Shown: one piece after another, positions 1-11,232 of the stretch
Position numbering within the stretch: the stretch's first letter is position 1
Layout of the letters: each line of letters opens with the position of its first letter
NCBI RefSeq assembly: GCF_016097555.1
Contig: NC_054701.1
Span: forward strand, 8,274,560-8,338,559
Length of the DNA stretch: 64,000 bases
From: Gigantopelta aegis
Lineage: Eukaryota > Mollusca > Gastropoda > Neomphalida > Peltospiridae
Direction: 5' to 3'
Notes under the pieces: model-generated
What the model was told of the DNA's origin: nothing
Databases searched by the model: none
The model's input: the letters and a program-made list of their open reading frames with translations, nothing else
Translations under genes and position numbers: made by a program

Positions 1-406
1 TATGCACTTAAGTCCAGGTGGCCAGTAGTTATGTAATACCTTCGCGAGTGCGGTTTTTACAACCGTGATTTTGGCGACTAGGCATCATTGAGTCTGACCA
101 TCTGAGAAAAAAAATACCGCTTGGTCGCGGTGGAAATAGCACTTGTAGGGATTTGGTGCTGCGATGTACCCCCAGGCGATATTTGGTTTTTTAATAAATA
201 GCTAGGGTTTTAGAGATATCGGGGAGAAACAAAAGGAAGGCTCCAGGGGATCGCTGTCCGTCCGGACTGGTAAATAATTTTATTTCTGCTCTGTGTATAA
301 CCTTGATGTGATTGATGTGACTTTAAATATTTTAATACTGTATTATACCAATATTATTTAGACGGTGCTGCTGGTCATCTGACGCAGTATACTGTAGGCT
401 CACCGT

Positions 407-490
<84 letters not shown>

Positions 491-1159
491 CTTATCCCAT
501 CATCCTAGAGGACCTAGGTAAACTGTAGGTTATTGTCTTTATTGTGATAGGTACCAGTATTAATTCTGTGTTACAAGGTTACTGAATGAGTAGTTAAGAG
601 TTAATTAAAAATTAACCAGTTAGGAATAGAGTTGTAATTCCTTTATTAATTAAGTTCCCCTGGAAGCGTTTCTCAATTATCACATGGTACTGAACGAGTA
701 GTAAGGGTTAATTAAAAATTAACCAGTTAGGAATAGAGTTGTAATTCCTTTATTAATTAAGTTCTCCTGGAAGCGTTTCTCAATTATCACACGTGTGGGT
801 GTTGTGTCACGGTGAAGTGATTAGCATATTGTGTAAACTAGACACCTAGAGATTAACTAATTAAGTGATCAGTTCTGGGTTGTTATTATTTGTTGTTGTT
901 AATTAACTACTGCGGCAGTACATTTGTCAGCGTAGGTTAATACAGATTCCAAAGTGTATTGTGTTTTTGTTGTGTTTTCTAGTGAACTAAACGTGCTATA
1001 ATAATATATACGTTATATAAGATCTTATCTCTGATCATACCTAGATGAGCCAGCGGGTATACTGCCTGTTACAGAGAGATCTAATAGATATACAGTTAGG
1101 AGAGAGATTTGGACAGTCGTGTTTCATTCAGTTACGGGTATTATAGGTTCCCCGTGACA
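1..1159 (+). repeat. 5' LTR of the Gmr1-like element (start outside window)
   Basis: Base 1 corresponds to about base 4666 of the right-hand copy, so some 75 bp of this LTR lie before the window. It ends in GTGACA at 1159, eleven bases before the primer-binding site. It differs from the right LTR mainly by a long TA run (about 415-487) and by an internal tandem duplication of roughly 110-120 bp (about 570-790). Confidence 0.85.
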
Positions 1160-1170
1160 GGAGTGAAAAT

Positions 1171-1188
1171 TGGGGCGCTCGTCCCGGA
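1171..1188 (+). other. Primer-binding site, proline-tRNA-like
   Basis: TGGGGCGCTCGTCCCGGA lies just inside the 5' LTR. It begins with the TGG expected from a tRNA CCA end and closely resembles the tRNA-Pro primer site used by murine-type retroviruses (TGGGGGCTCGTCCGGGAT). The tRNA assignment is by resemblance only. Confidence 0.6.
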
Positions 1189-1324
1189 TCTGAAACGGGA
1201 CATGCATATTTAAAAAAAGTATTGTTTGTAAATGGGGGCTTTATAAATTATTTTTACAAATTAACCAGAAGTAGCAACGTGTTCACTAGAAAATTAATTA
1301 ATAATAAGTGCGTCATATCTAAAC

Positions 1325-2514
1325 ATGGATAAGAATTTGCTGGATAGGCCTACACTCAATGTAGTGGAGATTAAGCGAGCACGTAGGGCCGAGTTAGTTG
1401 AAATCGCAAGTGAGCGGGAAATTGATTTAACATCAGCTAAAACCTTAGGTGATATAAAGACAATTATTATCCAGGAAGTTTTTGGTGATAGGCCTGTTAT
1501 TGAAGAAAGTGAGATTGTTCCAGAGATAGAGATAAGTGACTTGAGTATGGAACAACAGTTAGCTATTAAAAAGCTTGAGTACGAAAGAGAAGAATGTGCA
1601 TTAGATAGAGAGAGAGAGAGAGAAAGAGAAGAGAGGGATAGAGAGAAAGAAGATAGAGAAGAGAGAGAAAGAGAAGAGAGGGATAGAGAAGATAAGAGAT
1701 AGAGATAGAGAATTCCAGTTAGCAAAATTAAGAGTGGAACACAAGTTAAAGTTGAATACTGAAGAAGTTAGACGTCAGGCAGGAAATGGTTTTAACATGT
1801 CGGAGGCTTATAGATCAGTGCCTGTATTTGATGACCAGGAGGTAGATATGTTCTTCCAACTTTTTGAATGGGCCGCTAAGCAGCTAAATTGGCCGCAGTC
1901 TAAGTGAACATTGTTAGCCGTGTCTAAGTTTAAGGGGAAGGCTAGTGTAGCTTATAATTCAATGAGTGATGAGCGAGCAAGTCAGTACGACCTAGTTAAG
2001 GCGGCAGTGTTGAGGGCGTATGAATTACGACCTGAGGATTATCGTTTACGATATAGCGAGTTGAGAAAAACGCAGGGTCAGTCTTATAGTGAGTTTGTGG
2101 CTAAGAAGGCAGGGATGTTTGATAAATGGGTGGTGTCTCATCAGGTAGAGTCATATACCGAGTTACGGGAGTTGTTGATCTTACAGGACATTAAAAATGG
2201 ATTACCAGTTAGCTTACGTATTCATTTAGAGGATCGTGATGTCAAAAAGATAGAGGAGGCAGGCATAGTGGCAGATGACTACGTGTTAATACACATGGCT
2301 CAGGCAGTACAGGGTAGCTCTATACAACAGATTTCAGCCAGGTTTTTCCCGGGAAAGTAACTATCGGGGAGAGTCTTCTAGTTGGTCAGCTAGTCAGGCA
2401 AGGAATGTACCTGGTGGGCAAAGTAAGGATAAACCTGCATTATCAGCCAATGCACGAACTTTTCGTCCACATTGCAGTTACTGTAAAAAGGATAACCATC
2501 TTGTCGATGACTGT
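1325..2514 (+). pseudogene. gag region of the Gmr1-like element, with SCAN-like segment and zinc knuckle
   Basis: The first part (1325-1702) is highly charged and ends in Arg/Glu/Asp-rich repeats, probably a coiled coil. The next part (1911-2360) has helical blocks with YRLRYSELRKTQGQSYSEF and an ELRELL...LQDI...LP pattern, as in SCAN domains and Gmr1-type gag proteins. A CCHC knuckle (C-x2-C-x4-H-x4-C) is encoded at 2473-2514. This is a fossil capsid region of a broken element. Confidence 0.7.
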
Positions 2515-2541
2515 TTTAAAAGGAAATGCAATAATGCGCAA

Positions 2542-2991
2542 GTGGTCGGTTTAGTGAGGTCAGCCCCGCTAGCGAGAGAGTTAATGGTTAGTCCCATGGC
2601 AGAGAAAGTAAACCCGTATGTGTCCACTGGTATGGTTTGTGATGTGAAACAAGAGTTGTGTCCTAAGGCAATATCAATCTATCGAGATACAGGGTGTAAC
2701 CTGTCGCTTATAACATCAAAGTGTTTAGCTGGTATTGAGAATTCAGATACAGGACGTAGTTTGGTCTTAACCTCGGTTACTGGAGAAAATATGGTTGTCT
2801 GGTTACATAACGTTTTCTTGTGTTCGAAGTTTGTGACGGGACCAGTCATTATGGGTGTTGTAAAGGACTTGCCTGTTGAAAACATAGGAGTTTTGTTGGG
2901 TAATGATTTGACTAGTCAGTGTTGTCAGCCGAAATGTGACCAATTGTTAATTGAAGACAGCCCTTTACCAATAAAAGAGTGTGAGGTTTGA
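2542..2991 (+). pseudogene. Aspartyl protease region of the Gmr1-like element
   Basis: The translation contains IYRDTGCNLSLI, the D-T-G active-site loop of retroviral-type aspartyl proteases, and later GVLLGNDL, matching the conserved hydrophobic-G-x-D region. It follows the zinc knuckle directly, as in other Ty3/Gypsy elements. Part of a broken element. Confidence 0.7.
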
Positions 2992-3296
2992 TGAGATTAG
3001 ATATCCTGCGTGTGTAAAGACTAGGGCTATGGCCAGTAGGGTAACACGATACCCAGAGGATATTTGTGATTTGTCTGATACGTGTGTGAGCCATGAAATT
3101 GGAGTGGATGAGGTTATTAGTAAAATGGTAGATAAGTCAACTGAGGAATTAAATGTGGTGGAACCTGTTGATCTCCCGCAGAGGGGAATTGAACCAGTTG
3201 TGTTTGATAGAGGGGATTTACCTTGTAATAGACAAGAGTTAGTTCTAGAGCAGGGGGCTGATCCAAATTTGTTGGCAACTCGCACTACCTTGTTAA

Positions 3297-3595
3297 CTGT
3301 GGACAAGGGAGTATTAATGATTAAGAGAGTTAGAGATAGAAAGGATAGGAAGCAACTGAGCCATGCTCAGAGCAAAATAAAATCAGTGTTTGATAGGAAG
3401 GCTAGGAGTCGGGAATTTAAACCAGGGGATAAGGTGCTGCTGTACCTTCCTTATTAAACGGGGTTCTGTGCAGAACAGGTATTTCGGGCCCTATGTTGTG
3501 CACAAACGGGTTAATGAGACAGGGTATGTGATAAACACTCCTGATAGGGTTAGGAAAAGTAGGTATTGTCACATCAATTTGATAAAAGGTTATTT
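3297..3595 (+). pseudogene. Integrase C-terminal (GPY/F) region of the Gmr1-like element
   Basis: Translations here give FKPGDKVLLYLP followed by YFGPYVVHKRVNETGYVI and a CHINLIK end. This is the pattern of the GPY/F module that closes Ty3/Gypsy and retroviral integrases. Its place upstream of RT/RNase H sequence supports the Gmr1 assignment. Part of a broken element. Confidence 0.7.
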
Positions 3596-3699
3596 TGACA
3601 GACTGCCGATAGTTCCAGAGTTACCGGTCCAAATTGAGAGACACTCAATTTCCTGTGATGACGTCAAAACTGCAGAGATCAAATTAACCAACAGCCAGA

Positions 3700-4367
3700 T
3701 TCTAGCAGACTTGAACCCCCAGCGAGAAAAGTTGACTACGCTGATACAAGACAATGTTTCCATTTGTCAGGACCTTCCAACGGTTACCAATACCTTAAGC
3801 CAGGATGTGCGCTTGGAACCCAACGCTACACCGATTCGACAGCATGCCTATCGGAGAAAACCTGGAAAAATTGCGACACGGAAAAAGAAGGAAAAGAAGT
3901 TCCAGTGGTCAGATGAATGCAAGAAGTCATTCAACCGTCTCAAGCAGATGCGCTCCTCGTCTCCCGTGATGGCAGCACCAGAGTACCGAGTGCCTTTCAA
4001 GCTAGCTGTGGATGCTAGTGACGTGGGAGCTGGAGCTGTGCTGTTCCAGGAAGACGAAAATGGACTGGACCATCCTGTAAGTTTCTTCTCCAAAAAGTTT
4101 GACAAACACCAGGTGAACTATTCCACTATAGAGAAGGAAGCTTTGGCCATGGTACAAGCTCTGAAGCATTTTCAGATCTACGTGAAATCGGCAGTGCATC
4201 AAGTGGTGGTCTTTACTGATCATAATCCGCTTACCTTCATTCACAGAATGAAAGCCACCAACCAGAGAGTTTTGAGATGGAGTCTTCTTCTGCAAGAATT
4301 CCCAATTACCATTGAACATATCAAGGGCACATCCAATGAAATCGCTGATGCCCTGTCCCGAAGTTGA
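3700..4367 (+). pseudogene. Reverse transcriptase start and RNase H of the Gmr1-like element
   Basis: The beginning resembles the N-terminal stretch of Gypsy RT (LEPNATPIRQHAYR). From about 3890 the reading matches Ty3/Gypsy RNase H: FQWSDECKKSFNRLK, KLAVDASDVGAGAVL, YSTIEKEALAMVQALKHF, VVVFTDHNPL and IADALSRS. The pol region stops just before the 3' LTR. Part of a broken element. Confidence 0.8.
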
Positions 4368-4576
4368 ACGTTATGATATTGTGTTGACATTCTTGATTTC
4401 TGTTTTGTTTTTATATATATTATATTTGTATACCAGGGACTCAGAGACTCAGTGTGATTACTGGTAGTCACCTTATTATTACATGTGTTATAAATGCCCG
4501 GATGCATCGGTTAACGCACATTTTGTTTTAATGTAGTATATTTCCCTATTCCTAGAGTAGAGGATATATCCTTTTT

Positions 4577-4588
4577 GAGGTGGGGGTG
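4577..4588 (+). other. Polypurine tract next to the 3' LTR
   Basis: The G-rich run GAGGTGGGGGTG immediately precedes the inferred 3' LTR start (TGTGATGG), where a plus-strand primer is expected. Confidence 0.5.
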
Positions 4589-5659
4589 TGTGATGGAACA
4601 TGCTCTTAATTTTGTTTTTGTCTGTGGCGATATTAATTGTTTTAGAGGGCCGTGTGCAGTTCCAATATGCACTTAAGTCCAGGTGGCCAGTAGTTACGTA
4701 ATACCTCTGCGAGTGCGGTTTTTATAACCGTGATTTTGGCGACTAGGCGTCATTGAGTCTGACCATCTGAGAAAAAAAATACTGCTTGGTCGCGGTGGAA
4801 ATAGCACTTGTAGGGATTCAGTGCCGCGATGTACCCCCAGGCGATATTTGTTTTTTTTAATAAATAGCTAGGGTTTTAGAGATATTGGGGAGAAACAAAA
4901 GGAAGGCTCTAGGGGATCGCTGTCCGCCCGGACTGGTAAATAATTTTATTTCTGCTCTGTGTATAACCTTGATGTGATTGATGTGACTTTAAATATTTTA
5001 ATACTGTATTATACCAATATTATTTAGACGGTGCTGCCAGTCATCTGACACAGTATACTGTCAGCTCACCGTTCTGATATATATATATATATATAAAGCT
5101 TATCCAGTCATCCTTGAGGACCTAGGTAAACTGTAGGTTATTGTCTTTATTGTGATAGGTACCAGTATTAATTCTGTGTTACAAGGTTACTGAATGAGTA
5201 GTTAAGGGTTAATTAAAAATTAACCAGTTAGGAATAGAGTTGTAATTCCTTTATTAATTAAGTTCTCCTGGAAGCGTTTCTCAGTTATCACACGTGTGGG
5301 TGTTGTGTCACGGTGAAGTGATTAGCATATTGTGTAAACTAGACACCTAGAGATTAACTAATTAAGTGATCAGTTCTGGGTTGTTATTATTTGTTGTTTA
5401 ATTAACTACTGCGGCAGTACATTTGTCAGCGTAGGTTAATACAGATTCCAAAGTGTATTGTGTTTTTGTTGTGTTTTCTAGTGAACTAAACGTGCTATAA
5501 TAATATATACTTTATATAAGATCTTATCTCTGATCATACCTAGACGAGCCACACGGTATAACTGCCTGTTACAGAGAGATCTAATAGATATACAGTTAGG
5601 AGAGAGATTTGGACAATCGTGTTTCATTCAGTTACGGGTATTATAGGATCCTCGTGACA
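4589..5659 (+). repeat. 3' LTR of the Gmr1-like element
   Basis: About 1.07 kb, beginning TGTGATGG and ending GTGACA. The part from 4666 onward matches bases 1-1159 throughout. The TA run is short here (about 5078-5094) and the internal block is present once, so the two LTRs have changed by repeat-length shifts since insertion. Confidence 0.85.
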
Positions 5660-6548
5660 GTTACTTTACAGTGTTTTATCCCCAATAGCACCCACACTTA
5701 TTTATTTTTGTATCAACTTTGTGCCATATTATAAGGCTCCAATTGTATCGGTGAAAATTACAAGTATCTTGGTCTGGGTGTGTTTATTTTGGTATCATTA
5801 GAAGCGCCGCATTTCTTAGAACATTTTTTAAACTCGGCTTTTGGGAATTTTTATCAGACGTATTAATATTGTAAGCTATTTTAAAGAAAAATAAACCAAG
5901 GTTTATCGTGATAGACTACTTTCAACTGGGTGTTTACTTAATTAGTTAAATTATTTGTGGTGGTGTCTGCGACAGGGTGAGGATGACTGCCCATGGAATC
6001 AAGCTTGATATGACTGGCTGGCTGCCCATCTGCAGTCGTAACCACTAAGAAAAGAAAAGAAATTTTGCCACGGTACCATTGGTGGACTTTCACACCTGTG
6101 ACAAAACGAGATATTGTCAAGCGTTTCTTAGTTGAATTCAGACCCGTGATAATGCTGTATATGCATTCAGAGGAATGCAAGTGTTTTATTATAAAATTTA
6201 TTTTTTACAGCAATGAATTAGGACAAAACGGGGACATGGTACAGCGCCCTTTTATACATTGCTAGCTAGAACACTGTATTCATTCAAGTGGTTTTATAGT
6301 AAACGTAAACACGATAGATACCAGTATGTGAATGTGTGTCCCCTGGGTACTCCAGACATTATGATCCCCTGTTTCTCAAGGCAAATAATAGTTCTACAAT
6401 GAGAGTACTTAGTAGACAATGGGAGATCAATTCTACTGACTGACCAGTACTGCTTCTGACTATAGGCACTGTTACTGGAGTTGATGCTAAGTTTAGTAAA
6501 TAATTATGAGTAATCATGAAAGTAATCGCTGATTACGATTACATTAGC
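5660..6548. other. No gene or element recognised
   Basis: AT-rich sequence between the LTR element and the first minisatellite. Only short shadow ORFs; no motif, splice-framed exon or repeat recognised. Confidence 0.5.
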
Positions 6549-6690
6549 AATGTAATCGATTACGATTGTGATTACATGACATTCTCAAACAATGTAATCG
6601 ATTACGATTGTGATTACATGACATTCTCAAACAATGTAATCGATTACGATTGTGATTACATGAAAACATGTAATCGATTACAATCGATTA
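6549..6690. repeat. 42-bp minisatellite with palindromic core, about 3 copies
   Basis: Units start at 6549, 6591 and 6633. Each carries the palindrome TAATCGATTA followed by GATTGTGATTACATG. Further TAATCGATTA and GATTAC fragments run to about 6710. Confidence 0.9.
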
Positions 6691-6710
6691 CAATTACTGA
6701 TTACGATTAC

Positions 6711-7712
6711 CCCATCTCTGAGATTCAGTACATTACATTAATGACATAGCAGGTGTGGATCCAGAAGTTTTTTAATAGCAGGGATAGGATAAGTTTTAAT
6801 TTTTTGTGTATTCTGTAATATATATATTGTTTGACAAAAATAGAGGCATGGTATGCAATTGGGATTTTTTTATGACTGGCCAATCGGGCCACTCACAGGA
6901 ACACTTTGGCCCACCCGTACAACTTTTGAATGGCCCGCGACCAAATTTTTTAAGAAGACAAAGAACTTAAATTGCACTTTAAAAACAATCATACAAACAA
7001 TAATAACATCACAAAATAAGGAAACAGAACTTGTTTTAGTTTTATTACAAACTGTTGTAATTAAAATATAATTATTATGTTGCCACAGGACCGACACAAT
7101 CAAACATATGAAAGGTTTTACCAAGACTCGGTCTTGGAATGAATACGGTGCTTTTATGGCCGTATGACGAGGAATTAAAAATATACTAAGCAATCTATAC
7201 AAACAATAAACACATCCACTAGAGAAATAAACACACAACACAAGGGGTCACCTGGACTCTATGCCTGAATCCCCGCCTGAATTGTTTATTAAGTTATGTT
7301 TCCAAATTGTTTCTTAAATATAGGTCATACTATTATTCCACTAGGAAGATGAAAAAGAACATTAGTTTGAAACACACTACAGAGTGATGCTTTTGTTATG
7401 CAAATAACCATAGTTATTTATAGAACGAACCTGTATTGACAACATACAGAGATTTTTGTAAAATGGAATAAGTCAACTTTGTGCATTTTAGATGATGAAT
7501 TGTATATAAAACCTGTCGGGGTTTGGGTTTGTTTTCATGCAAATGTAAAGAAAACAAGGATTGAATAGGAATTAAATGTAACATTTGCAAAAACCTTAGG
7601 GTCTAAACAATTGTACAAGACTATAGAACTGCATGGTAATAAACAGTAATAAGATCATGCATGATCATCATTATTTCTGACAATCCTTTCAAAGGTCCGT
7701 TTACACAAACAT
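6711..7712. other. No gene or element recognised
   Basis: AT-rich DNA without a convincing reading frame or known repeat. Confidence 0.5.
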
Positions 7713-7865
7713 ACTGTCACTGTAGACTGTATCTAGTGTGATAATGATGACTGTCACTGTAGACTGTATCTAGTGTGATAATGATGACTGTCACTGTAGA
7801 CTGTATCTAGTGTGATAATGATGACTGTCACTGTAGACTGTATCTAGTGTGATAATGATGACTGT
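7713..7865. repeat. 37-bp minisatellite, 4 copies
   Basis: Units start at 7713, 7750, 7787 and 7824 and are practically identical (ACTGTCACTGTAGACTG...). A fifth unit begins and then breaks off. Confidence 0.95.
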
Positions 7866-8954
7866 GATATGTTGTTTTCTTTGAGAATGTGCTTGTATTC
7901 ACACACACGCACCGAAATACTTCCATGTCTATTGTGAACATGCATGCAAACAAGCTTATTTACAATATTGCTGACATTATCGGCCAATTGCTATTTGCTG
8001 TGGGTTAATGATTTACTCACTGGGTGTGATTTGTGTGAACAACTGATAGTAAGCCAACAACAGATCTGACCAGAAGGAAGTTTGTAAATAATCAATATGC
8101 TGTTTGCTGTTGACTATTTAGGCTTTGTTGTGTGGCACTCTGACTCATAATTGTGCTAATGATGTCTATATAGAGTGACGGATTCTTTTATTTATTTATT
8201 TTTATTTTCATGAAAAAGACCCCACAAACATGTAATAAAGAGACAAAGACATTTTTAGTTAGGACATCACAAAATACATACATGTATTAATGTAGTGGAA
8301 AATGTATTCATAAAGAGGTGTTGATTCGTGAAAAATAATTCACAAGCTCTATAGGAATGAGTTAATTATTTTTATATAAATCTACACTTTTGAATGTATT
8401 CTTCATCTTAATCCATTATTCATTAAAACAATTTTACTTGACAGCTAAATTAGGTTCTGTTATATATTTTTTAATGAAAATACTGGTTAAAATGACCAAT
8501 TATAACCCGAAATGACAGGATCCTGTAGATCTAACCTGAACGACTTGGCCAAAACATGGAGGCTAGCATTAAGCATAATGCGCTTGCTAAACGTGTCATC
8601 TCTCATTTCCAATTTAGTTTGTGACAATCATTGTTGTATTCCATCAGAATACATTAATTTTACTATTGCTAGTATCAGGTTTAAAATGCTTCAATTATAT
8701 GTTTATTCCATGATGCAGATGTTTGGCCTTGTGGCTTTGGCTAAAGCGGTGTATTTGTTTACAGTGTTAGTTCTGTCAGTAATGGGTCTGAATCCCTGAC
8801 CTGAATGCACAAATAGTTCAAACTGCAATATTTCACAGGCCTATGTAAATTATTGACAAATAATCTATGCTTAGAATAATAGTGTGATGCCACAGGTAGG
8901 CGCTAAGGATGATGAGATAAAATCATAAGTAGTGAAGCTGAAGTATTTTCATTT
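7866..8954. other. No gene or element recognised
   Basis: AT-rich, with only spurious short ORFs. No exon of SAMTOR could be recognised here. Confidence 0.4.
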
Positions 8955-9200
8955 CAGTATGGGACTTCTTGTACTTGACGTTTGGTTGGTTGAGGATCGA
9001 TCCCCGTCAGTGGGTCTATTGTGCTTTTTCTCATTTCAGCCAGTGTACGATGACGTGTATATCAAAGGCCGTAGTATGTGCTATCCTGTCTGTGGGATGG
9101 TGCATATAAAAGATCCCTTGCTACTAATGGAAAAATATAGGGGTTTCCACTCTTATGACTATATGTCAGAATTACCAAATGTTTGACAAACTTTATCTTG
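8955..9200 (+). mobile_element. SINE, tRNA-derived, head type 1 (degenerate head)
   Basis: A B-box-like GGATCGATCCCC is followed by CAGTGGG, the CCAGTGTACGA stretch and the shared core TGCATATAAAAGATCCCTTG. The tail contains the ATGTCAGAATTACCAAATG block. Confidence 0.75.
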
Positions 9201-9313
9201 TATTGGACATGGTCATGCTCCAAGCATGCTGTCCCTTGAGCTATCTTGGTATCACCCTGGGGTACATGTACGAAACCTGCAGTGTCAGCTAGGTAAACGT
9301 TTGTAATACATTT

Positions 9314-9700
9314 GACCGGCCTCGGTGGCGTCGTGGTTAGGCCATCGGTCTACAGGCTGGTAGGTACTGGGTTCGGATCCCAGTCGAGACATGGGATTTT
9401 TATTCCAAATACCGACTCCAAACCTTGAGTGAGTGCTCCGCAAGGCTCAATGGGTAGGTGTAAACCACTTGCACCGACCAGTGATCCATAACTGGTTCAA
9501 CAAAGGCCTTGGTTTGTGCTATCCTGCCTGTGGGAAGCATAAATAAAAGATCCCTTGCTGCTAATTGGAAAGAGTAGCCCATGTAGTGGTGACAGCGGGT
9601 TTCCTCTCAAAATCCGTGTGGTCCTTAACCATGTCTGATGCCATATAACTGTAAACAAAATGTGTTGAGTGCGTCGTTAAATAAAACATTTCTTTCTTTG
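9314..9700 (+). mobile_element. SINE, head type 2, nearly full length
   Basis: The tRNA-like head (GGTGGCGTCGTGGTTAGGCC, then GGGTTCGGATCCC as a near-perfect B box) is joined to the mollusc core (ATAAAAGATCCCTTGCTGCT) and to a tail ending AAATAAAACATTTC. The head differs from that of neighbouring copies, but core and tail are shared. Confidence 0.85.
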
Positions 9701-9820
9701 TCATACATTTGGGAAACATGCCCATAATCACACCCATGAAGTGAACAAAACTTGGTGTTTGTGGCCATACACATCTTTGTTGTGCCTGACGGTGCACACT
9801 CACTCTAAGTTGGTACTGGA

Positions 9821-9912
9821 ATTAAAAATCCCCTATTGCCTCAGTTGGACATGAACCCAGTATCTACCAGTCATTAATTCCAATGGCTTAATCACTATGT
9901 CACTGAGGCCAG
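9821..9912 (-). mobile_element. SINE fragment, head only
   Basis: On the minus strand a tRNA-like head (GGCCTCAGTGACATAGTG..., then TACTGGGTTCATG) ends near GGGATTTTTAATTCC, like the start of the copy at 9314. Confidence 0.6.
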
Positions 9913-10136
9913 TCAGTTTTATTTTTAACTGAGATGAAAATCTGTACATAGATTTTTCCCAGATTTAAAATTTTACTGAACACTACCCAAAAACTGTTCC
10001 TTTGTCAATGAAATAATTATGGTAATGCCCTACTTTCAAAGGCTTATGTTAAAGATTCGGATTTAACTTCATTTCTGACAAACTGAGAGTCCTACATCAA
10101 TGAAATTTGATTTATATTACCAATTCTTCTCATCAG

Positions 10137-10383
10137 TCCTCCATTGGGCTATTTCTTTGTTCCAGCCAGTGCTCCACAACTGGTGTAACAAAGGCCGTGC
10201 TATGTACTATCCTGTGTGTGGGATGGTGCATATAAAAGATCCCTTGCTGTCAATCGAAAAGAGTAGCCCATGAAGTGGTGGCAGCAGGTTTCCTCACTAT
10301 CTGTGTGGTCCTTAACCAGATGTCTGACGCCATATAACTGTAAATAAAATGTGTTGAGTGCATTGTTAAATAAAACATTTCCA
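10137..10383 (+). mobile_element. SINE fragment, core plus tail type 2
   Basis: Starts within the CATTGGGCTATTTC block and contains the core TGCATATAAAAGATCCCTTG and the tail AAATAAAACATTTCC. The head is absent. Confidence 0.8.
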
Positions 10384-10582
10384 TCATCAGTCCTAAAAGC
10401 TTATTACTTTGCCTTGTATGTGATTTTGATGGATTTGATGCATTATTACATTTGTTTTATACATAAAACTGATGGATTTTACTCGAACTGGTCATCAAGT
10501 TTGAATATGATAGCAATGGAACTATAGAATCCCTATTGAAGTGTATATTTCTTGTTAGCAATGTTTGTTGTGTTATTTGCAG

Positions 10583-10697
10583 AACTTTACCATTCGAAGG
10601 GAAAATCCGGCTGCTGGATGTCGGCAGTTGTTACAATCCATTCCTACAATTCCCAGAATTCCTTGCTGTAGGGATAGACATCAGTCCTGCAAAACCG
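10583..10697 (+). CDS. SAMTOR: SAMTOR (BMT2/C7orf60), penultimate coding exon
   Basis: The exon encodes [15 protein letters not shown], then [10 protein letters not shown] and [12 protein letters not shown]. This matches the S-adenosylmethionine-binding core of [13 protein letters not shown] is methyltransferase motif I and VGIDI carries the acidic residue of motif II. It is framed by an acceptor (GTTATTTGCAG, ending 10582) and a donor (GTGAGC at 10698). The exon ends on a codon boundary, which matches the next exon. In the known family SAMTOR binds SAM and, when SAM is low, engages GATOR1-KICSTOR to restrain mTORC1. Earlier exons were not found and probably lie before the window. Confidence 0.9.
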
Positions 10698-10925
10698 GTG
10701 AGCTGTTGCATTGGTCTTTTTTACTGTTTTATTAATTCACTTTTATTGATAGTCAGGTGATTTTATTTTAGATGAACTTTTATTCATTCATTCATTCATT
10801 CATTCATTGAGTATTTTGTTTGAAGTTATGTTCATCTATGGCATAATAACAATGTAGCAGGTTTTCTCCAAGACATCCAATAGCCAATGAATAATAAGTC
10901 GAACCTTTCTGTGCAGGACAGAGGG

Positions 10926-11232
10926 TGGACCATAGTTCAGTGGTATCGTGCTTGCTTGATGCACGGTCGGTCTGGGATGGATCCCTGACAGTGGGCCCAT
11001 TGGGTTATTTCTCTATCTAGCCAGTGCACCACAACAGGTATATGAAAGGCTGTAGTATGTGCTGTCCTGTCTGTGAGATGGTGCATATAAAAGATCCCTT
11101 GCCACTGATGGAAAAATGTATAGTATTTCCTCTCTAAGACTATAAGTCAAAATTACCAAATGTATGACATCCATTAGCCGATGATTAATCAATCAGTGTG
11201 CTCTAGTGGTGTCGTTAACCAAAAACAACAAA
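10926..11232 (+). mobile_element. SINE, head type 1, tail type 1, full length, in SAMTOR intron
   Basis: The head TTCAGTGGTATCGTGCTTGC and a B-box-like TGGGATGGATCC lead into CCAGTGCACCACAAC, the core TGCATATAAAAGATCCCTTG and the tail AATTACCAAATGTATGACAT and GTGCTCTAGTGGTGTCGTTAA-type sequence ending in A-rich DNA. Confidence 0.85.

Larger units (their letters stand above)
1..5659 (+). mobile_element. Gmr1-like Ty3/Gypsy LTR retrotransposon, broken
   Basis: Two long direct repeats (1-1159 and about 4589-5659) flank an internal region of about 3.4 kb. It holds, in order, a gag region, a CCHC zinc knuckle, an aspartyl protease with a DTG motif, the C-terminal GPY/F-type module of an integrase, the beginning of a reverse transcriptase, and an RNase H. 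Integrase-type sequence ahead of RT/RNase H is the unusual order known for Gmr1-type Gypsy elements, and the gag resembles the SCAN domain, which is thought to derive from Gmr1-like gag. The element is broken, with roughly half a dozen breaks. By eye the LTRs differ by about 3-5%, mostly C/T changes, so it is fairly young. The window begins inside the left LTR, so the left target duplication cannot be seen. Confidence 0.85.

Noticed and set aside
1294-1725. Serine/leucine-rich minus-strand frame of 143 codons
   Set aside because: Antisense of the charged repeat part of the LTR element's gag region.
9314-9390. tRNA gene suggested by A- and B-box-like sequence
   Set aside because: The cloverleaf does not close and the sequence continues into a SINE core and tail.
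5660-10582. Earlier SAMTOR exons
   Set aside because: Looked for the conserved Cys/Trp-rich segment before the SAM-binding exon and found none; they may lie before the window or be too short to see.
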